The position numbers and the translations under genes were made by a program. Below are positions 50,502-59,679 of a stretch of DNA of 64,000 nt, piece by piece (within the stretch, counting starts at the first letter, position 1; every line of letters begins with the position of its first letter). This DNA comes from an uncultured Bacteroidales bacterium (lineage in GTDB: Bacteria > Bacteroidota > Bacteroidia > Bacteroidales > FEN-979). The DNA is taken from contig CAIVAT010000018.1 of the NCBI GenBank assembly GCA_903903985.1, forward strand, positions 171,558-235,557, written 5' to 3'. The notes beneath the pieces were generated by a model that saw nothing but the letters and a program-made list of their open reading frames with translations, did not search any database and had not been told where the DNA came from.

Positions 50502-52448
50502 GTGAAAAGCCTGATGAAAACCCTCCTTCATTTTTTTAACCAGAGTGTTGAAAGTTTTCACGATCATATTTACCTGTGGGAAAATCCGGGCGATGGCTAC
50601 CGGGGAATCACGTATGGAAAAACAAAGGAGCAGGTTTATCGTTTTGCAGCGGGACTGATGTCGCTGGGTATTGTGAAAGGCGACCGGATTGCATTGCTTT
50701 CTGAGGCCAGGAACGATTGGGTGATCGCTGAATTCGGAATATTATTTTCGGGAGCGGTGAACGTACCGTTATCCGTAAGGATCAATGAACCGGCAGAAAT
50801 TACATTCCGGTTAAACCATTCCGGGGCACGCATGGTTGTTGTTTCTGCCAGCCAGATCAGTAAAATCAGAAAGATCAGGACTGTTTTGCCCCGGGTTGAA
50901 AAAATAATTGTCCTGGATGAAATGCCCCTCGATCCAAACGATGAGTTGTCCTTTGAAGATGTTTGCAGATCCGGCGATGCATTTATAAAAGGCAAGGAGG
51001 ATGTTTTCAAGGCCAATATCGATTCCGTAACCCCCGATGATTATGCGAATATAAGCTACACTTCCGGAACAACATCCGATCCCAAGGGAATAATCCTTAC
51101 CCACAGGAATTATTGCGCCAACATTGAGCAGGGGTACTCGCTGATGGATATCTCTTCCAATTATACTACCCTGCTGATCCTTCCATGGGATCACGCATTT
51201 GCCCATACTGCAGGAATATATTGCTTCATGGGCAAGGGTGCCTCCATTGCCTCTGTTCAAGCGGCTAAAACACCGATTGAAGCATTGAAAAATCTGTCAA
51301 AAAACATACTGGAAATAAAACCATTTCTTTTATTCAGTGTCCCGGCCATTGCAAAAAATTTTAAAAAAAGTGTGGAGAGGACGGTCAGGGCGCAAGGTGT
51401 TCTTTCTGAATCGCTATTTTCCTTTGCCCTGAAAGTTGCCTATTTATACAACGGAAACGGATGGAATAAAGGCAAAGGATTTAAAATACTCCTGAAACCG
51501 GTTCTTTCCTTGTTTGATACCCTCTTTTTCCGGAAATTCAGGGAAGGATTTGGTGGCCGGCTCGAATTTTTTATAGGCGGAGGAGCCTTGCTCGATATCG
51601 AATTTCAACGGTTCTTCTATGCCATCGGCATCCCGATGATGCAGGGTTATGGCCTTACAGAGGCCTCTCCGTTCATTTCTTCCAATTCAATCAGGATGCA
51701 TAAACTTGGCTCCTCCGGGTTGGTAGTAGCGAACCTTGACCTAAGGATATGTGATGAAAACGGAACGGACCTTCCCCGGGGAGAAAAAGGGGAGATCGTG
51801 GTAAAAGGGGAGAATATCATGGCCGGGTACTGGAATAATGAAGAAGCTACCAGGGAAACATTGAAAAACGGGTGGCTTCATACAGGCGATATGGGTTATC
51901 TTGACCCTGATGGGTTCCTGTATGTGCTTGGCCGGTTCAAGAGCCTCCTCATTGCCGATGATGGAGAGAAGTACAGCCCAGAAGGGATGGAGGAAGCGTT
52001 TTCATCTCAGTCTCGGTTTATTGAACAATGCATGCTCTATAACAATCAAGATCCATTTACCATTGCACTCGTTGTGCCGAATATAGATGCAATAAGGCAA
52101 TATCTCAGGGAAAAGGAAACATCTCCCGGTTCAGAGGAAGAAATGCATCTGGCTTTAAATAAAATCAACCATGAAATCCAGGAATATAAAATTGGAAATA
52201 AATTCGGGGAGATGTTTCCGCAGCGTTGGCTGCCTTCCGCGGTCGGAATCCTGGAAGAACCCTTTACAGAGGAGAACCACATGCTCAACTTTCAACTGAA
52301 AACCGTCAGGGGAAGGGTCGTAGAAAGATATGGGCAAAAAATTCATTACCTGCATACACCCGCAGGGAAAAACATCTTTAATGAGCAGAATACCCTGGCG
52401 ATGCAGGCCTTGTTATCTGGTAAATTTTCCCCAATGCAAGCACAATAG
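50502..52448 (+). CDS. Long-chain acyl-CoA synthetase (AMP-binding)
   Basis: 648 residues (GTG at 50502; the ATG four codons later is equally possible). ISYTSGTTSDPKGIILTHRN is the P-loop, MQGYGLTEASPF the adenylate motif, and NGWLHTGDMGYLDPDGFLYV with GRFKSLL the hinge and C-terminal lid; the catalytic Lys region follows (DDGEKYSPE). The enzyme activates a fatty acid through acyl-AMP to acyl-CoA. The length and N-terminus fit the FadD15-like bacterial long-chain type. It converges on the serine hydrolase gene 24 bases away. Confidence 0.93.
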   Translation: MKSLMKTLLHFFNQSVESFHDHIYLWENPGDGYRGITYGKTKEQVYRFAAGLMSLGIVKGDRIALLSEARNDWVIAEFGILFSGAVNVPLSVRINEPAEITFRLNHSGARMVVVSASQISKIRKIRTVLPRVEKIIVLDEMPLDPNDELSFEDVCRSGDAFIKGKEDVFKANIDSVTPDDYANISYTSGTTSDPKGIILTHRNYCANIEQGYSLMDISSNYTTLLILPWDHAFAHTAGIYCFMGKGASIASVQAAKTPIEALKNLSKNILEIKPFLLFSVPAIAKNFKKSVERTVRAQGVLSESLFSFALKVAYLYNGNGWNKGKGFKILLKPVLSLFDTLFFRKFREGFGGRLEFFIGGGALLDIEFQRFFYAIGIPMMQGYGLTEASPFISSNSIRMHKLGSSGLVVANLDLRICDENGTDLPRGEKGEIVVKGENIMAGYWNNEEATRETLKNGWLHTGDMGYLDPDGFLYVLGRFKSLLIADDGEKYSPEGMEEAFSSQSRFIEQCMLYNNQDPFTIALVVPNIDAIRQYLREKETSPGSEEEMHLALNKINHEIQEYKIGNKFGEMFPQRWLPSAVGILEEPFTEENHMLNFQLKTVRGRVVERYGQKIHYLHTPAGKNIFNEQNTLAMQALLSGKFSPMQAQ

Positions 52449-52472
52449 ATCACAGGGGTTTCACAATAGCGG

Positions 52473-53876
52473 TTAATTTTTTTTGATTTTTCCCCACCCG
52501 TTTTTTTCTCCTAAAATGGAGTTCTTGTCGTTCAAAGATCCCAGGATGTCGTTCAGTAATTGATTGAAATTTAATTCATTATCCGGTTTTGGAGAATAAC
52601 CAAGAACGACGATGACAAGATCCCGTGAAGGAATGATGAAAATCCGTTGTCCGTCATGCCCGTTGCAGAAATACATGTCTTTTGGAGCTGAACGATAGTA
52701 GTTCCCGCTGTTCAGCCAGAATAACGATCCATAACTGCCATTGCTGTGTGCGGCAGGCGTGGTTGAATAGCTTACCCAGCCTTCAGGCAAAATACGTTCC
52801 CCGTTGAACACCCCATCCTGGAGAAAAAGAAGGCCAAACCGGGCATAATCACGGGCTGTGGCATAAATGTAGGATGACCCGACCTGTGTGCCCGACGGGT
52901 CGGTTTCGAAGACAGCATTGGTGATCCCGATTTTGTAAAACAACCTGGCCGGGGCATAGGCATCATAGGACTCTTCATCCTTAAATTGTTTACGAATGAG
53001 GTAATTGACAATGTTTGCAGACCCCGACGAGTAGTACCAGTGGCAGCCTGCCGGAAAATCCATAGGCTTGTTGAATGCAAAACCGGCAAAATCGTTGCTG
53101 TTGTACAGCATCATCGTCACATCCGACCGGTTGCCATAGTCTTCATTCCAGCGAAGGCCGCTTTCCATCTGCAGAAGGTTGCTGATGGTGATGTTTTTAC
53201 GATCATCGTTCTGCCATGCAGCAATACCGGCCCGTTGATGAATATCCAGTTTCCCGTCCTTCACCATTATTCCGGTCAGTGCATTGGTGAAACTTTTGGC
53301 AATCGACCAGCTCTGGAACCGGCTTGCAGCGGTAAAGCCTTGTTTATACTGTTCCGCGACAGGAATGCCATGGTGAACTACCAGGAAAGCAAATGCATTG
53401 CCTCGATAACTTTTTCGGCAGATTAAATTCTTCGCAATTCCGCGGAGAACAGATGTGTCCTCACCGGAAGGGATCGCTGGAATGATGTTCCCAAGCGGCC
53501 AGGCAATGGTATCCGGATTATAGCCGGCTGCCGGAATGAATATTTTTTTTTTTCTTAAGGCTCCCTCATCGGTATCACGCAGTAACGTACTTCCGAGCCC
53601 TTCCCTGTATATCGCTTTTGAACTGCCCCAGAGAAAATGGCTGGTGATGCTTTTATCCCTGTAATTGATTTCGCTGGTGACATATTGAATGAAGGAAAAA
53701 TTCAGTTCGGCCGATTCCACCTCGCTGGCGGTCCTGTTGGAAACAAAAACCGCGGAACATAAGTATTTTGCAGCATATCCTGTGATGATCGGGAGCAATG
53801 AATTCAGATAAACCGTGCCGCCAAGGATCACCGCCATCAGAACCGCCACTGCTGAATAATAGATCCGCTTTTTCAT
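52473..53876 (-). CDS. Serine hydrolase, beta-lactamase/6-aminohexanoate-dimer hydrolase-like
   Basis: 467 residues with an N-terminal membrane segment (AVLMAVILGGTVYLNSLLP). SWSIAKSFT holds the catalytic Ser and Lys (SxxK). YSSGSAN carries the Tyr of the YxN-like motif, and HDGQRIFIIPSRDLVIVVLG is the third active-site block. This is the class C beta-lactamase/EstB/NylB fold, acting on an ester or amide in the periplasm. The substrate cannot be predicted. An alternative is a penicillin-binding-protein-like amidase. Confidence 0.88.
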   Translation of the reverse strand: MKKRIYYSAVAVLMAVILGGTVYLNSLLPIITGYAAKYLCSAVFVSNRTASEVESAELNFSFIQYVTSEINYRDKSITSHFLWGSSKAIYREGLGSTLLRDTDEGALRKKKIFIPAAGYNPDTIAWPLGNIIPAIPSGEDTSVLRGIAKNLICRKSYRGNAFAFLVVHHGIPVAEQYKQGFTAASRFQSWSIAKSFTNALTGIMVKDGKLDIHQRAGIAAWQNDDRKNITISNLLQMESGLRWNEDYGNRSDVTMMLYNSNDFAGFAFNKPMDFPAGCHWYYSSGSANIVNYLIRKQFKDEESYDAYAPARLFYKIGITNAVFETDPSGTQVGSSYIYATARDYARFGLLFLQDGVFNGERILPEGWVSYSTTPAAHSNGSYGSLFWLNSGNYYRSAPKDMYFCNGHDGQRIFIIPSRDLVIVVLGYSPKPDNELNFNQLLNDILGSLNDKNSILGEKNGWGKIKKN

Positions 53877-53923
53877 TCATCACATGGAATAAGTAGCGAA
53901 TTTACGAAATTTAATTGCCTCAT

Positions 53924-53970
53924 CCACTGCACCCCTTCTCCTTCAGGAGAAGGGGACGGGGGTTGAGGTG
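53924..53970. repeat. Palindromic repeat CCCCTTCTCCT-TC-AGGAGAAGGGG
   Basis: A perfect 24-bp palindrome at 53932-53955, followed by ACGGGGGTTGAGGTGG. Same family as 44287-44362. Confidence 0.85.
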
Positions 53971-54101
53971 GTTGGGTTCATTCACCGTCTTGTGACGAGG
54001 ATGTTCATTTTCGTTGAGTTTTTTTAGCCAATCTTACCTGATAGGTCACCTTAAACAATTTTTTTGTAAATTCGTAAGAAAAGAGCATTTTAACCCATCT
54101 C

Positions 54102-55472
54102 ATGAATATTCTTCCCTGTATTTTCGTCCTCCTCTGCCCTTTGATTGTTTTCGCCCAACAACACCTGCCCGATGCCTCTCCATTGGAACAAAAGTGGCAG
54201 TATGTTGGAAATTCGGGCGCCTCACAACCCGGTGCTGAGAGCATAAGCCTTGCTTTCAGTCCATCAGGGGAACCCTATGTCGCTTCCATTGATTTCAGAT
54301 CACTGAAAGCTAATGTTGTGAAATTTGACGGTACCAACTGGGTGAATGTCGGTTCGCCTGATTTTTCATCACCGGCAACTTTCTTTGCCAACCTGGCCAT
54401 CAGCCTCACCGGAGTGCCTTTTGTGGTTTATTGTGACATGAATGATTCAGCAAAGGCATCTGTCATGAAATTTGATGGAAACAAGTGGGATTATGTAGGA
54501 ATGGCGGGTTTTTCAGCCGACACGGTTGGATGGGTAAGTATTGCCGTCGGTCCGTCCGGCCAGCCTTACGTGGCGTATGCCGATGGTGCGCATTCAAATA
54601 AAGCGACTGTGATGAAGTTCGACGGCTTCAACTGGGTGAATATCGGCATGCCAGGTTTCTCAAATGAAATGACGGGTTCCGTTTGTCTGGCTTTCAGCCC
54701 TTCAGGCCAGCCCTGTGTTGCTTATGCCGGTTATTTAAGTTGGAAGATGACGGTAATGAAATTTAATGGCATCAACTGGGTGGTGGTTGGCTCCCCTGAT
54801 TTCTCCTCAGGAATTTGCAGTTGGGAGAATCTTGCCTTCAGCCCTGGAGGAGAGCCTTATGTTTCCTATGATGATAACCAAAATTCATATAGAACCTCGG
54901 TCATGAAATTTGACGGAACCAATTGGATGAATGTTGGAAAACAGGGATTCACGGCCGGCAGGGCAGATTTTGTCAGCCTTGCGGTCAGTCCTTCCGGCCA
55001 GCCGTATGTTGCATATGAGGATTTTGAAAACTATGGCAAGGCCACAGTGATGAAATATGATGGAGCGAATTGGATGTACGTTGGTTTGGCAGGATTTTCA
55101 GGAGCATCGGCCCGGTATACAAGCCTCGCCTTCAGCCCATCCGGAAAACCATACGTGGCTTATGCGGATTATGGAAATGATGAAAAAGCAACGGTGATGA
55201 AATTTGATTATCCCGAAAGGATCGATGAACTACGGAAATCATGGTTATCCATTTACCCTGATCCTGCAGAAGACTTTCTGACAATTGAAACATCAATGAA
55301 AATAAAGGATTCCCGGTTGGCAATTGTAAATATCCAAGGGAAAACTGTCCTTTCGTTCTATTTAACCGGAGCTAAAACACGGCTTGACATCAGCACGCTG
55401 CCCGCCGGTGTTTATATTATGCAGCTGACCAATGAATTGACGGCATCAAGGGTGAAGATTATTAAGCTGTGA
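54102..55472 (+). CDS. T9SS-secreted seven-bladed propeller protein
   Basis: 456 residues. Signal peptide (cut near VFA-QQHLP). Residues about 30-370 contain seven units of 48-49 residues with the pattern AFSPSGxPYVAYxD, then KATVMKFDGxNWxxVG, then xGFS. The N-terminal half-unit KWQYVGNSGAS supplies the strand missing from the last unit, the velcro closure of a seven-bladed propeller. The end is a T9SS type A sorting domain (IYPDPAEDFLTIETS ... LPAGVYIMQLTNELTASRVKI). No active-site residues are evident. Probably a surface binding protein. Confidence 0.88.
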   Translation: MNILPCIFVLLCPLIVFAQQHLPDASPLEQKWQYVGNSGASQPGAESISLAFSPSGEPYVASIDFRSLKANVVKFDGTNWVNVGSPDFSSPATFFANLAISLTGVPFVVYCDMNDSAKASVMKFDGNKWDYVGMAGFSADTVGWVSIAVGPSGQPYVAYADGAHSNKATVMKFDGFNWVNIGMPGFSNEMTGSVCLAFSPSGQPCVAYAGYLSWKMTVMKFNGINWVVVGSPDFSSGICSWENLAFSPGGEPYVSYDDNQNSYRTSVMKFDGTNWMNVGKQGFTAGRADFVSLAVSPSGQPYVAYEDFENYGKATVMKYDGANWMYVGLAGFSGASARYTSLAFSPSGKPYVAYADYGNDEKATVMKFDYPERIDELRKSWLSIYPDPAEDFLTIETSMKIKDSRLAIVNIQGKTVLSFYLTGAKTRLDISTLPAGVYIMQLTNELTASRVKIIKL

Positions 55473-55498
55473 CACGATCAACCATGGAAATCGTGTCA
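55470..55498 (+). other. Hairpin TGACACGAT ... ATCGTGTCA after propeller gene
   Basis: A 9-bp perfect stem with an 11-base loop at the stop codon. The following sequence is TGAAATTTGGTTT rather than a T-run, so it is a weak terminator or a 3' stabilising hairpin. Confidence 0.55.
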
Positions 55499-55602
55499 TG
55501 AAATTTGGTTTGCATTAAAGGACTGAGTACTTTTATCGTGATGGCAAAACAGCTACAACTTATGTTGTTAACCGATAAATCCTTCGATCTGTGGTAATTA
55601 AA

Positions 55603-56598
55603 ATGTTTGTCTGCCTTATTCCTGTATTCCTCTTCCTGATCATGCTGTTATATCTCGACAGCTACAAACTGGTGAGTAAACCGCTGTTGGCCCTCTGTTT
55701 TGCGTGGGGACTGCTGAGTGCGGCAGGTAGTTTCAATATGAATACCCTTCTGATGAAGTACCTGGATATCAGTTTTAAAACCTACTCCGGGTTTGTCGCA
55801 CCCGTGGTCGAAGAAACACTCAAATGCGCACTTCTGTGGATTTTGATCAAAAAGAATAAAGCCGGATTCATGATCGATGGCGCCATCTACGGTTTTGCTA
55901 TCGGAGCAACCTTTTCCTTTGCGGAAAACTTGTTCTACCTGTCGCAATATGCTGAAAGTCAGAGCAATCTCATGATTTGGATCACGCGCGGATTTGGGAC
56001 GGCCGTCATGCACAGCGGCACAACCGCCATTTTTGGTATTTTGTGCATGAGTGCCCTGAACCGGCAATCGAAACTGGGATGGGCAAGTACGGCAGGTCTC
56101 CTTGCGGCGTTCCTCATTCATGGGATATTCAACCAGTTCCTGGTTTCTCCGGTTGTGTCGACGGTGATCATCCTGTTGCTGGTCCCTTTGTCCATCACCT
56201 TGATCTTTTCTGCCAACGAGATATCAATCCGCAACTGGCTCGAACTTGAATTTGATTCCGAAATGGGGATCCTCAGGATGATCAGAAAAGGGCAGTTTGC
56301 CTCCACGAAAACAGGCTCTTTTCTTGTTTCAATGAAAGATCATTTCCCAGGGGAGGTGGTGCTTGACATGTATTGTTTCATTGGTTTGTACCTGGAGCTT
56401 TCCATGAAGGCAAAAACGATGATGATGCTGAAGGAAAATGATTTTGAGATCCCCACAGATCCTGATTTGTTGATGAAGATCAGGGAATTGAAGGCGTTGA
56501 AAAAAAGCATTGGCCGCGGCGGATATCTTGCTGTGGCGCCGGTTTTGCGCATGAGCCGCAAGGACTTGTGGAAAATTTCCATGCTTGAAAAAATGTAA
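55603..56598 (+). CDS. PrsW-family intramembrane glutamic-type protease
   Basis: About 331 residues (ATG at 55603; a GTG at 55591 would add four). Seven or so membrane helices in the first 215 residues. Family motifs, numbered from the GTG: EETLK at 74-78 (EExxK), FSFAEN at 108-113, His141 in MHSGTT and His177 in IHGIFNQF. In Bacillus, PrsW cuts the anti-sigma factor RsiW to release an ECF sigma factor. Here the gene lies 430 bases upstream of a sigma/anti-sigma pair on the same strand, which suggests the same job. A C-terminal cytoplasmic region of about 115 residues is longer than in Bacillus PrsW and is unassigned. Confidence 0.82.
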   Translation: MFVCLIPVFLFLIMLLYLDSYKLVSKPLLALCFAWGLLSAAGSFNMNTLLMKYLDISFKTYSGFVAPVVEETLKCALLWILIKKNKAGFMIDGAIYGFAIGATFSFAENLFYLSQYAESQSNLMIWITRGFGTAVMHSGTTAIFGILCMSALNRQSKLGWASTAGLLAAFLIHGIFNQFLVSPVVSTVIILLLVPLSITLIFSANEISIRNWLELEFDSEMGILRMIRKGQFASTKTGSFLVSMKDHFPGEVVLDMYCFIGLYLELSMKAKTMMMLKENDFEIPTDPDLLMKIRELKALKKSIGRGGYLAVAPVLRMSRKDLWKISMLEKM

Positions 56599-57027
56599 TG
56601 TGCCGTACCCGTGATTTTACAGCCCACGCGTTTTCGCACAGATACGCGATTATTTTTATTAACAAGTTGTTCTGCAGAGACCACTGCAGAATGAATAATT
56701 TCCAATTTGAACATGAATACATTCTTACGCTTTCATTGCTAACTAAATAGCTGTTTCTTCCGGGCGATGTAATTTTATTCCAATTTCAGGCATATGTATT
56801 GTATTTCATATTAGCAGAAGGCCCTTCCTTGGTGTATATCTTAATCTAAACTAAATTATTTTAAAATAACCCCAAAGAAATTGCCTTTGAATTTTGCGGA
56901 TGTTACGGTGGCGATTTATTCGAAAGGGTAATCATTGCAACTTTTTTATCCTTATTGATACAAATGTGATTCATCAATTTAGAAATTATTAATACCTTTC
57001 ACCAACCTTTTCCCTTTCCGCCGTATT
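56599..57027 (+). other. 429-bp intergenic region between prsW-like and sigma genes
   Basis: AT-rich, no gene. It contains a hairpin TTCTGCAG-AGACCA-CTGCAGAA at 56669-56690. A near -7 box TACCTTTC at 56993-57000 lies 27 bases before the sigma ATG. A separate promoter for the sigma unit is likely here, perhaps autoregulated. Confidence 0.5.
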
Positions 57028-57573
57028 ATGATAATCAAGGACGATAATGAGCTGGTTTATGAAGTGATTCATGGCAGCATTTCCTCCTACGAAGTTTTAA
57101 TCGACAGATACCAGAAAACAATCTTTAACATAATGTTGCGGATGGTGAATGATACTGAAACAGCCAAAGATCTTACCCAGGACCTGTTCGTTCAGGCCTA
57201 TGAAAAACTTGGCGGATTCAATTTCAGATTCCGTTTTTTCAGCTGGATCTACCGCATGGCGGTCAACAAGGCAATTGACTGGAACAGGAAACGGCAGCCA
57301 ACCTGCCGGATCGAAATGGTTGATTACCAGGTATCAGACACCCCGGTATCCAACGATACAGAAATCAGGAGCAATCTGCTTCATGTTGCGTTGTTGCGAC
57401 TTGATCCGGATTACAGGGTTTTGGTACTTTTGAAGTATTACTGCGGGCTTTCCTATGACGAGATCCAGGAAACAACCGGCATCCCGCTGAAAAAAGTTCG
57501 TTCCCGGCTTTTCATTGCAAGGGAGCAGTTGAGAAAAGGATTGATTGCCAATGGTTTTTTTGAAAATGACTGA
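57028..57573 (+). CDS. ECF RNA polymerase sigma factor
   Basis: 181 residues. Region 2 is TAKDLTQDLFVQAYEKLGGF and FRFFSWIYRMAVNKAIDWNRKR (-10 recognition and core binding). Region 4 is LDPDYRVLVLLKYYCGLSYDEI and TGIPLKKVRSRLFIAREQLRKG (the -35 helix-turn-helix). There is no other domain, so this is a minimal sigma-70 family group 4 factor. Its 3' end overlaps the anti-sigma gene by 8 bases, the usual coupling for such pairs. Target promoters cannot be predicted; autoregulation of the cluster is likely. Confidence 0.95.
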   Translation: MIIKDDNELVYEVIHGSISSYEVLIDRYQKTIFNIMLRMVNDTETAKDLTQDLFVQAYEKLGGFNFRFRFFSWIYRMAVNKAIDWNRKRQPTCRIEMVDYQVSDTPVSNDTEIRSNLLHVALLRLDPDYRVLVLLKYYCGLSYDEIQETTGIPLKKVRSRLFIAREQLRKGLIANGFFEND

Positions 57574-58348
57574 TAAAGTAATGATCGGAAAAATATGCAG
57601 GGACCTGGACAATGAGTTAAGTACCCGGGAAAAGGCCGACCTTGCTGATTATATTTCATCAAACCCGGAAGCATACGAAGTTTACCGGCAGCAGGCCCTG
57701 ATAAAAAAGCAGCTGGATGAGTGCAAGGCATCTTTGATTGAAGTTGATTTTAAAAACGACATCTTAAATAAAATAGCTATGGAAGGAAATAAACAATCGC
57801 CGAAGAAAGATAATGTTCGACTCGTTCAGGGTTTCTTGACCAGGCCGATTGTGAAATTTGGTTTCACATTCGTAATCGGCGTCTTTATGGGTTTCATGAT
57901 TTTCAGCTTTCTGAAAACTGATTTTACCGGAACCCCGGTGCAAACAGATCAAATGAAGGGTACCTTTTACGACACAAAATCGGCCGGCAGCATAAAAACG
58001 GCAGATGTTCTCCAGTATGACAGTCCCGTGGCCACAGCCCTCATCAAGGTTCGTTATTCGACGAAGATGGTTGAGATAACGGCTGAACTGAATTCCAGCG
58101 AACCGGTGAAATGCAACATTCAGTTCGCATACAGCAATTTTGAAGTGCTGAACATACAGAATGTGAGCATGAATAACCAGACGACCGCCATGGCTGCCGG
58201 CAACTTTATCCAGATCAGCAACATGGGTGAAAACAAATTCCTGATCTTTCTGACCAATAAAAACACCCTTCAGAATAACATCGACTTCAAAATATTACTG
58301 AACGATTCGCCCATTTATCAGAATTCCGTTCAGGTTAACAAGGATTAA
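57566..58348 (+). CDS. Membrane anti-sigma factor (putative)
   Basis: About 260 residues from the ATG at 57566, which overlaps the sigma stop; a start at 57545 would lie deeper in the sigma gene. Residues 1-75 are helical and charged and resemble a zinc-independent anti-sigma domain (MIGKICRDLDNELSTREKADLADYI), with no HxxxCxxC motif. One membrane helix follows (FGFTFVIGVFMGFMIFSFL, about 93-111). The rest is an extracytoplasmic beta-rich domain of about 140 residues (VATALIKVRYSTKMVEITAE). One membrane span with an outer domain is the topology of RsiW-type substrates of PrsW. Confidence 0.8.
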   Translation: MTDKVMIGKICRDLDNELSTREKADLADYISSNPEAYEVYRQQALIKKQLDECKASLIEVDFKNDILNKIAMEGNKQSPKKDNVRLVQGFLTRPIVKFGFTFVIGVFMGFMIFSFLKTDFTGTPVQTDQMKGTFYDTKSAGSIKTADVLQYDSPVATALIKVRYSTKMVEITAELNSSEPVKCNIQFAYSNFEVLNIQNVSMNNQTTAMAAGNFIQISNMGENKFLIFLTNKNTLQNNIDFKILLNDSPIYQNSVQVNKD

Positions 58349-58367
58349 CCAAATTAATCTCCTCATC

Positions 58368-59630
58368 ATGAAAAAGCAAACAAAAGTTATTATCAGTTTG
58401 GTGATGATCATTGCCATTCTGATCATTGGAATTTCCCTCTTCTATCCGGAAGTTTTTAAAGGCATCACATCCGGCACCTTTGGGAAGGCTGACAAATATC
58501 ATCAAGCCCAGATGACAGAAAAAGATATTCAGCTTAGGAGTGAATATCTGGCCGACACGGGCCAGTTAAGAAACATGATCCAGGGATTGATCTATTTCTC
58601 GATGTTCACGAACAACCTGAGCAGAACTATGGACTCATGTGTCGGCGTCCTCTCCCAAAGCGGGATGACGGATAAGCAGTCGGGATACGCACATGTGGCT
58701 GCTTTAACAGATTACTCCGCTTTCATCAGGAATAACAATAAAACGCTGGGGACCACCATCAGTATGCTCACGGGGTTCTATTTGAATGCCAATGCTGACC
58801 CATCGGCCGATGTTGAAAAAAACCTGCGCGATTTCGGAAATTATGTGAAAAACCTGAATGAAAAGGATTCTGTCCTGGAACTGGCACTGAAGAGCGTTGA
58901 CAAACATATGCTTGAAAGCAAAACACTGCAGGCCAGGAAAACGGAACTGGCTTCGGTAAAATCCATCCGTGATCAGTTGCTGACGGGCTGCATCCAGTTG
59001 TCGGCCTTGCTGCAGGACAAGCCCCTCTGTGCAACGTTATGCTCCTATGCACTTTCATCGCAGCATAGCCTGGGGATGTTGTTCGGGCAACAAAACCTGG
59101 GAGCCATTAATAACCAGGATAAACTGGGTATTCTCAACCAGGAAAAATTCGGTAGTTGGGTGGTTGGTAACCAGGTGTCGTTCGGATCGCAGGAACAAAT
59201 GGGGAACATCGTCCAGGCGCAAACGGTTAACAGTGCGATCAAATCAAAGGGGGATGACCTGGGAAAAATGGTGGGCAGCGTTGTTCTTTATGACAAGGCA
59301 AACCTCCAGTACGTGGTTTGCAATGTGGCGGATTTGAAGGCTGGATATAGTGCTGCTGCCCTGAAGAATGCCTTGGGTGCCACTGAAAAGCTTGGCAGCA
59401 TGGTTGGGGTCATCATATTGGCCCAGGATGGGTTGAAAGTGATCGGGTCCAGCTTCGACCTTAAAAATGCGGTTCAGTCGCAGGAGCTTTCATCTGTGCT
59501 CAGTGCAAGCCAGATGGGAGTAATACTCTGTTCCCAGGGAGGAATTAATTCAGTCTCATATGGTTCCAGCTTTATCGGATTAATCGGGCAATTGAACAGC
59601 CAAAGCCTGGCAGGAAGCATCGACAAGTAA
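58368..59630 (+). CDS. Membrane-anchored LG-repeat protein of unknown function
   Basis: 420 residues, not recognised. One N-terminal helix (VIISLVMIIAILIIGISLF, about 7-25) anchors it. Residues 45-220 are mostly helical with regularly spaced polar residues. Residues about 225-310 show short units spaced 8-10 apart, LGMLFGQQN, LGAINNQDK, LGILNQEK, FGSWVVGNQ, FGSQEQ, MGNIVQAQ, then a Gly/Ser/Leu-rich end with LGSMVGVIILAQ and GLIGQLNSQS. The repeats suggest a regular solenoid or oligomer surface. It follows the anti-sigma gene by 19 bases, so it is probably regulated by the same sigma factor or is part of its sensing complex. Confidence 0.75.
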   Translation: MKKQTKVIISLVMIIAILIIGISLFYPEVFKGITSGTFGKADKYHQAQMTEKDIQLRSEYLADTGQLRNMIQGLIYFSMFTNNLSRTMDSCVGVLSQSGMTDKQSGYAHVAALTDYSAFIRNNNKTLGTTISMLTGFYLNANADPSADVEKNLRDFGNYVKNLNEKDSVLELALKSVDKHMLESKTLQARKTELASVKSIRDQLLTGCIQLSALLQDKPLCATLCSYALSSQHSLGMLFGQQNLGAINNQDKLGILNQEKFGSWVVGNQVSFGSQEQMGNIVQAQTVNSAIKSKGDDLGKMVGSVVLYDKANLQYVVCNVADLKAGYSAAALKNALGATEKLGSMVGVIILAQDGLKVIGSSFDLKNAVQSQELSSVLSASQMGVILCSQGGINSVSYGSSFIGLIGQLNSQSLAGSIDK

Positions 59631-59632
59631 CG

Positions 59633-59661
59633 TTGATGGTGGTTTGATGACCACGCATCAA
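59633..59661 (+). other. Intercistronic hairpin TTGAT-GTGGT / ACCAC-ATCAA
   Basis: Two stem blocks with a 6-base loop between the LG-repeat gene and the peptidase gene. No T-run follows. It may be an mRNA processing or stability element. Confidence 0.5.
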
Positions 59662-59679
59662 TGATGAAATGCTGAGTTT

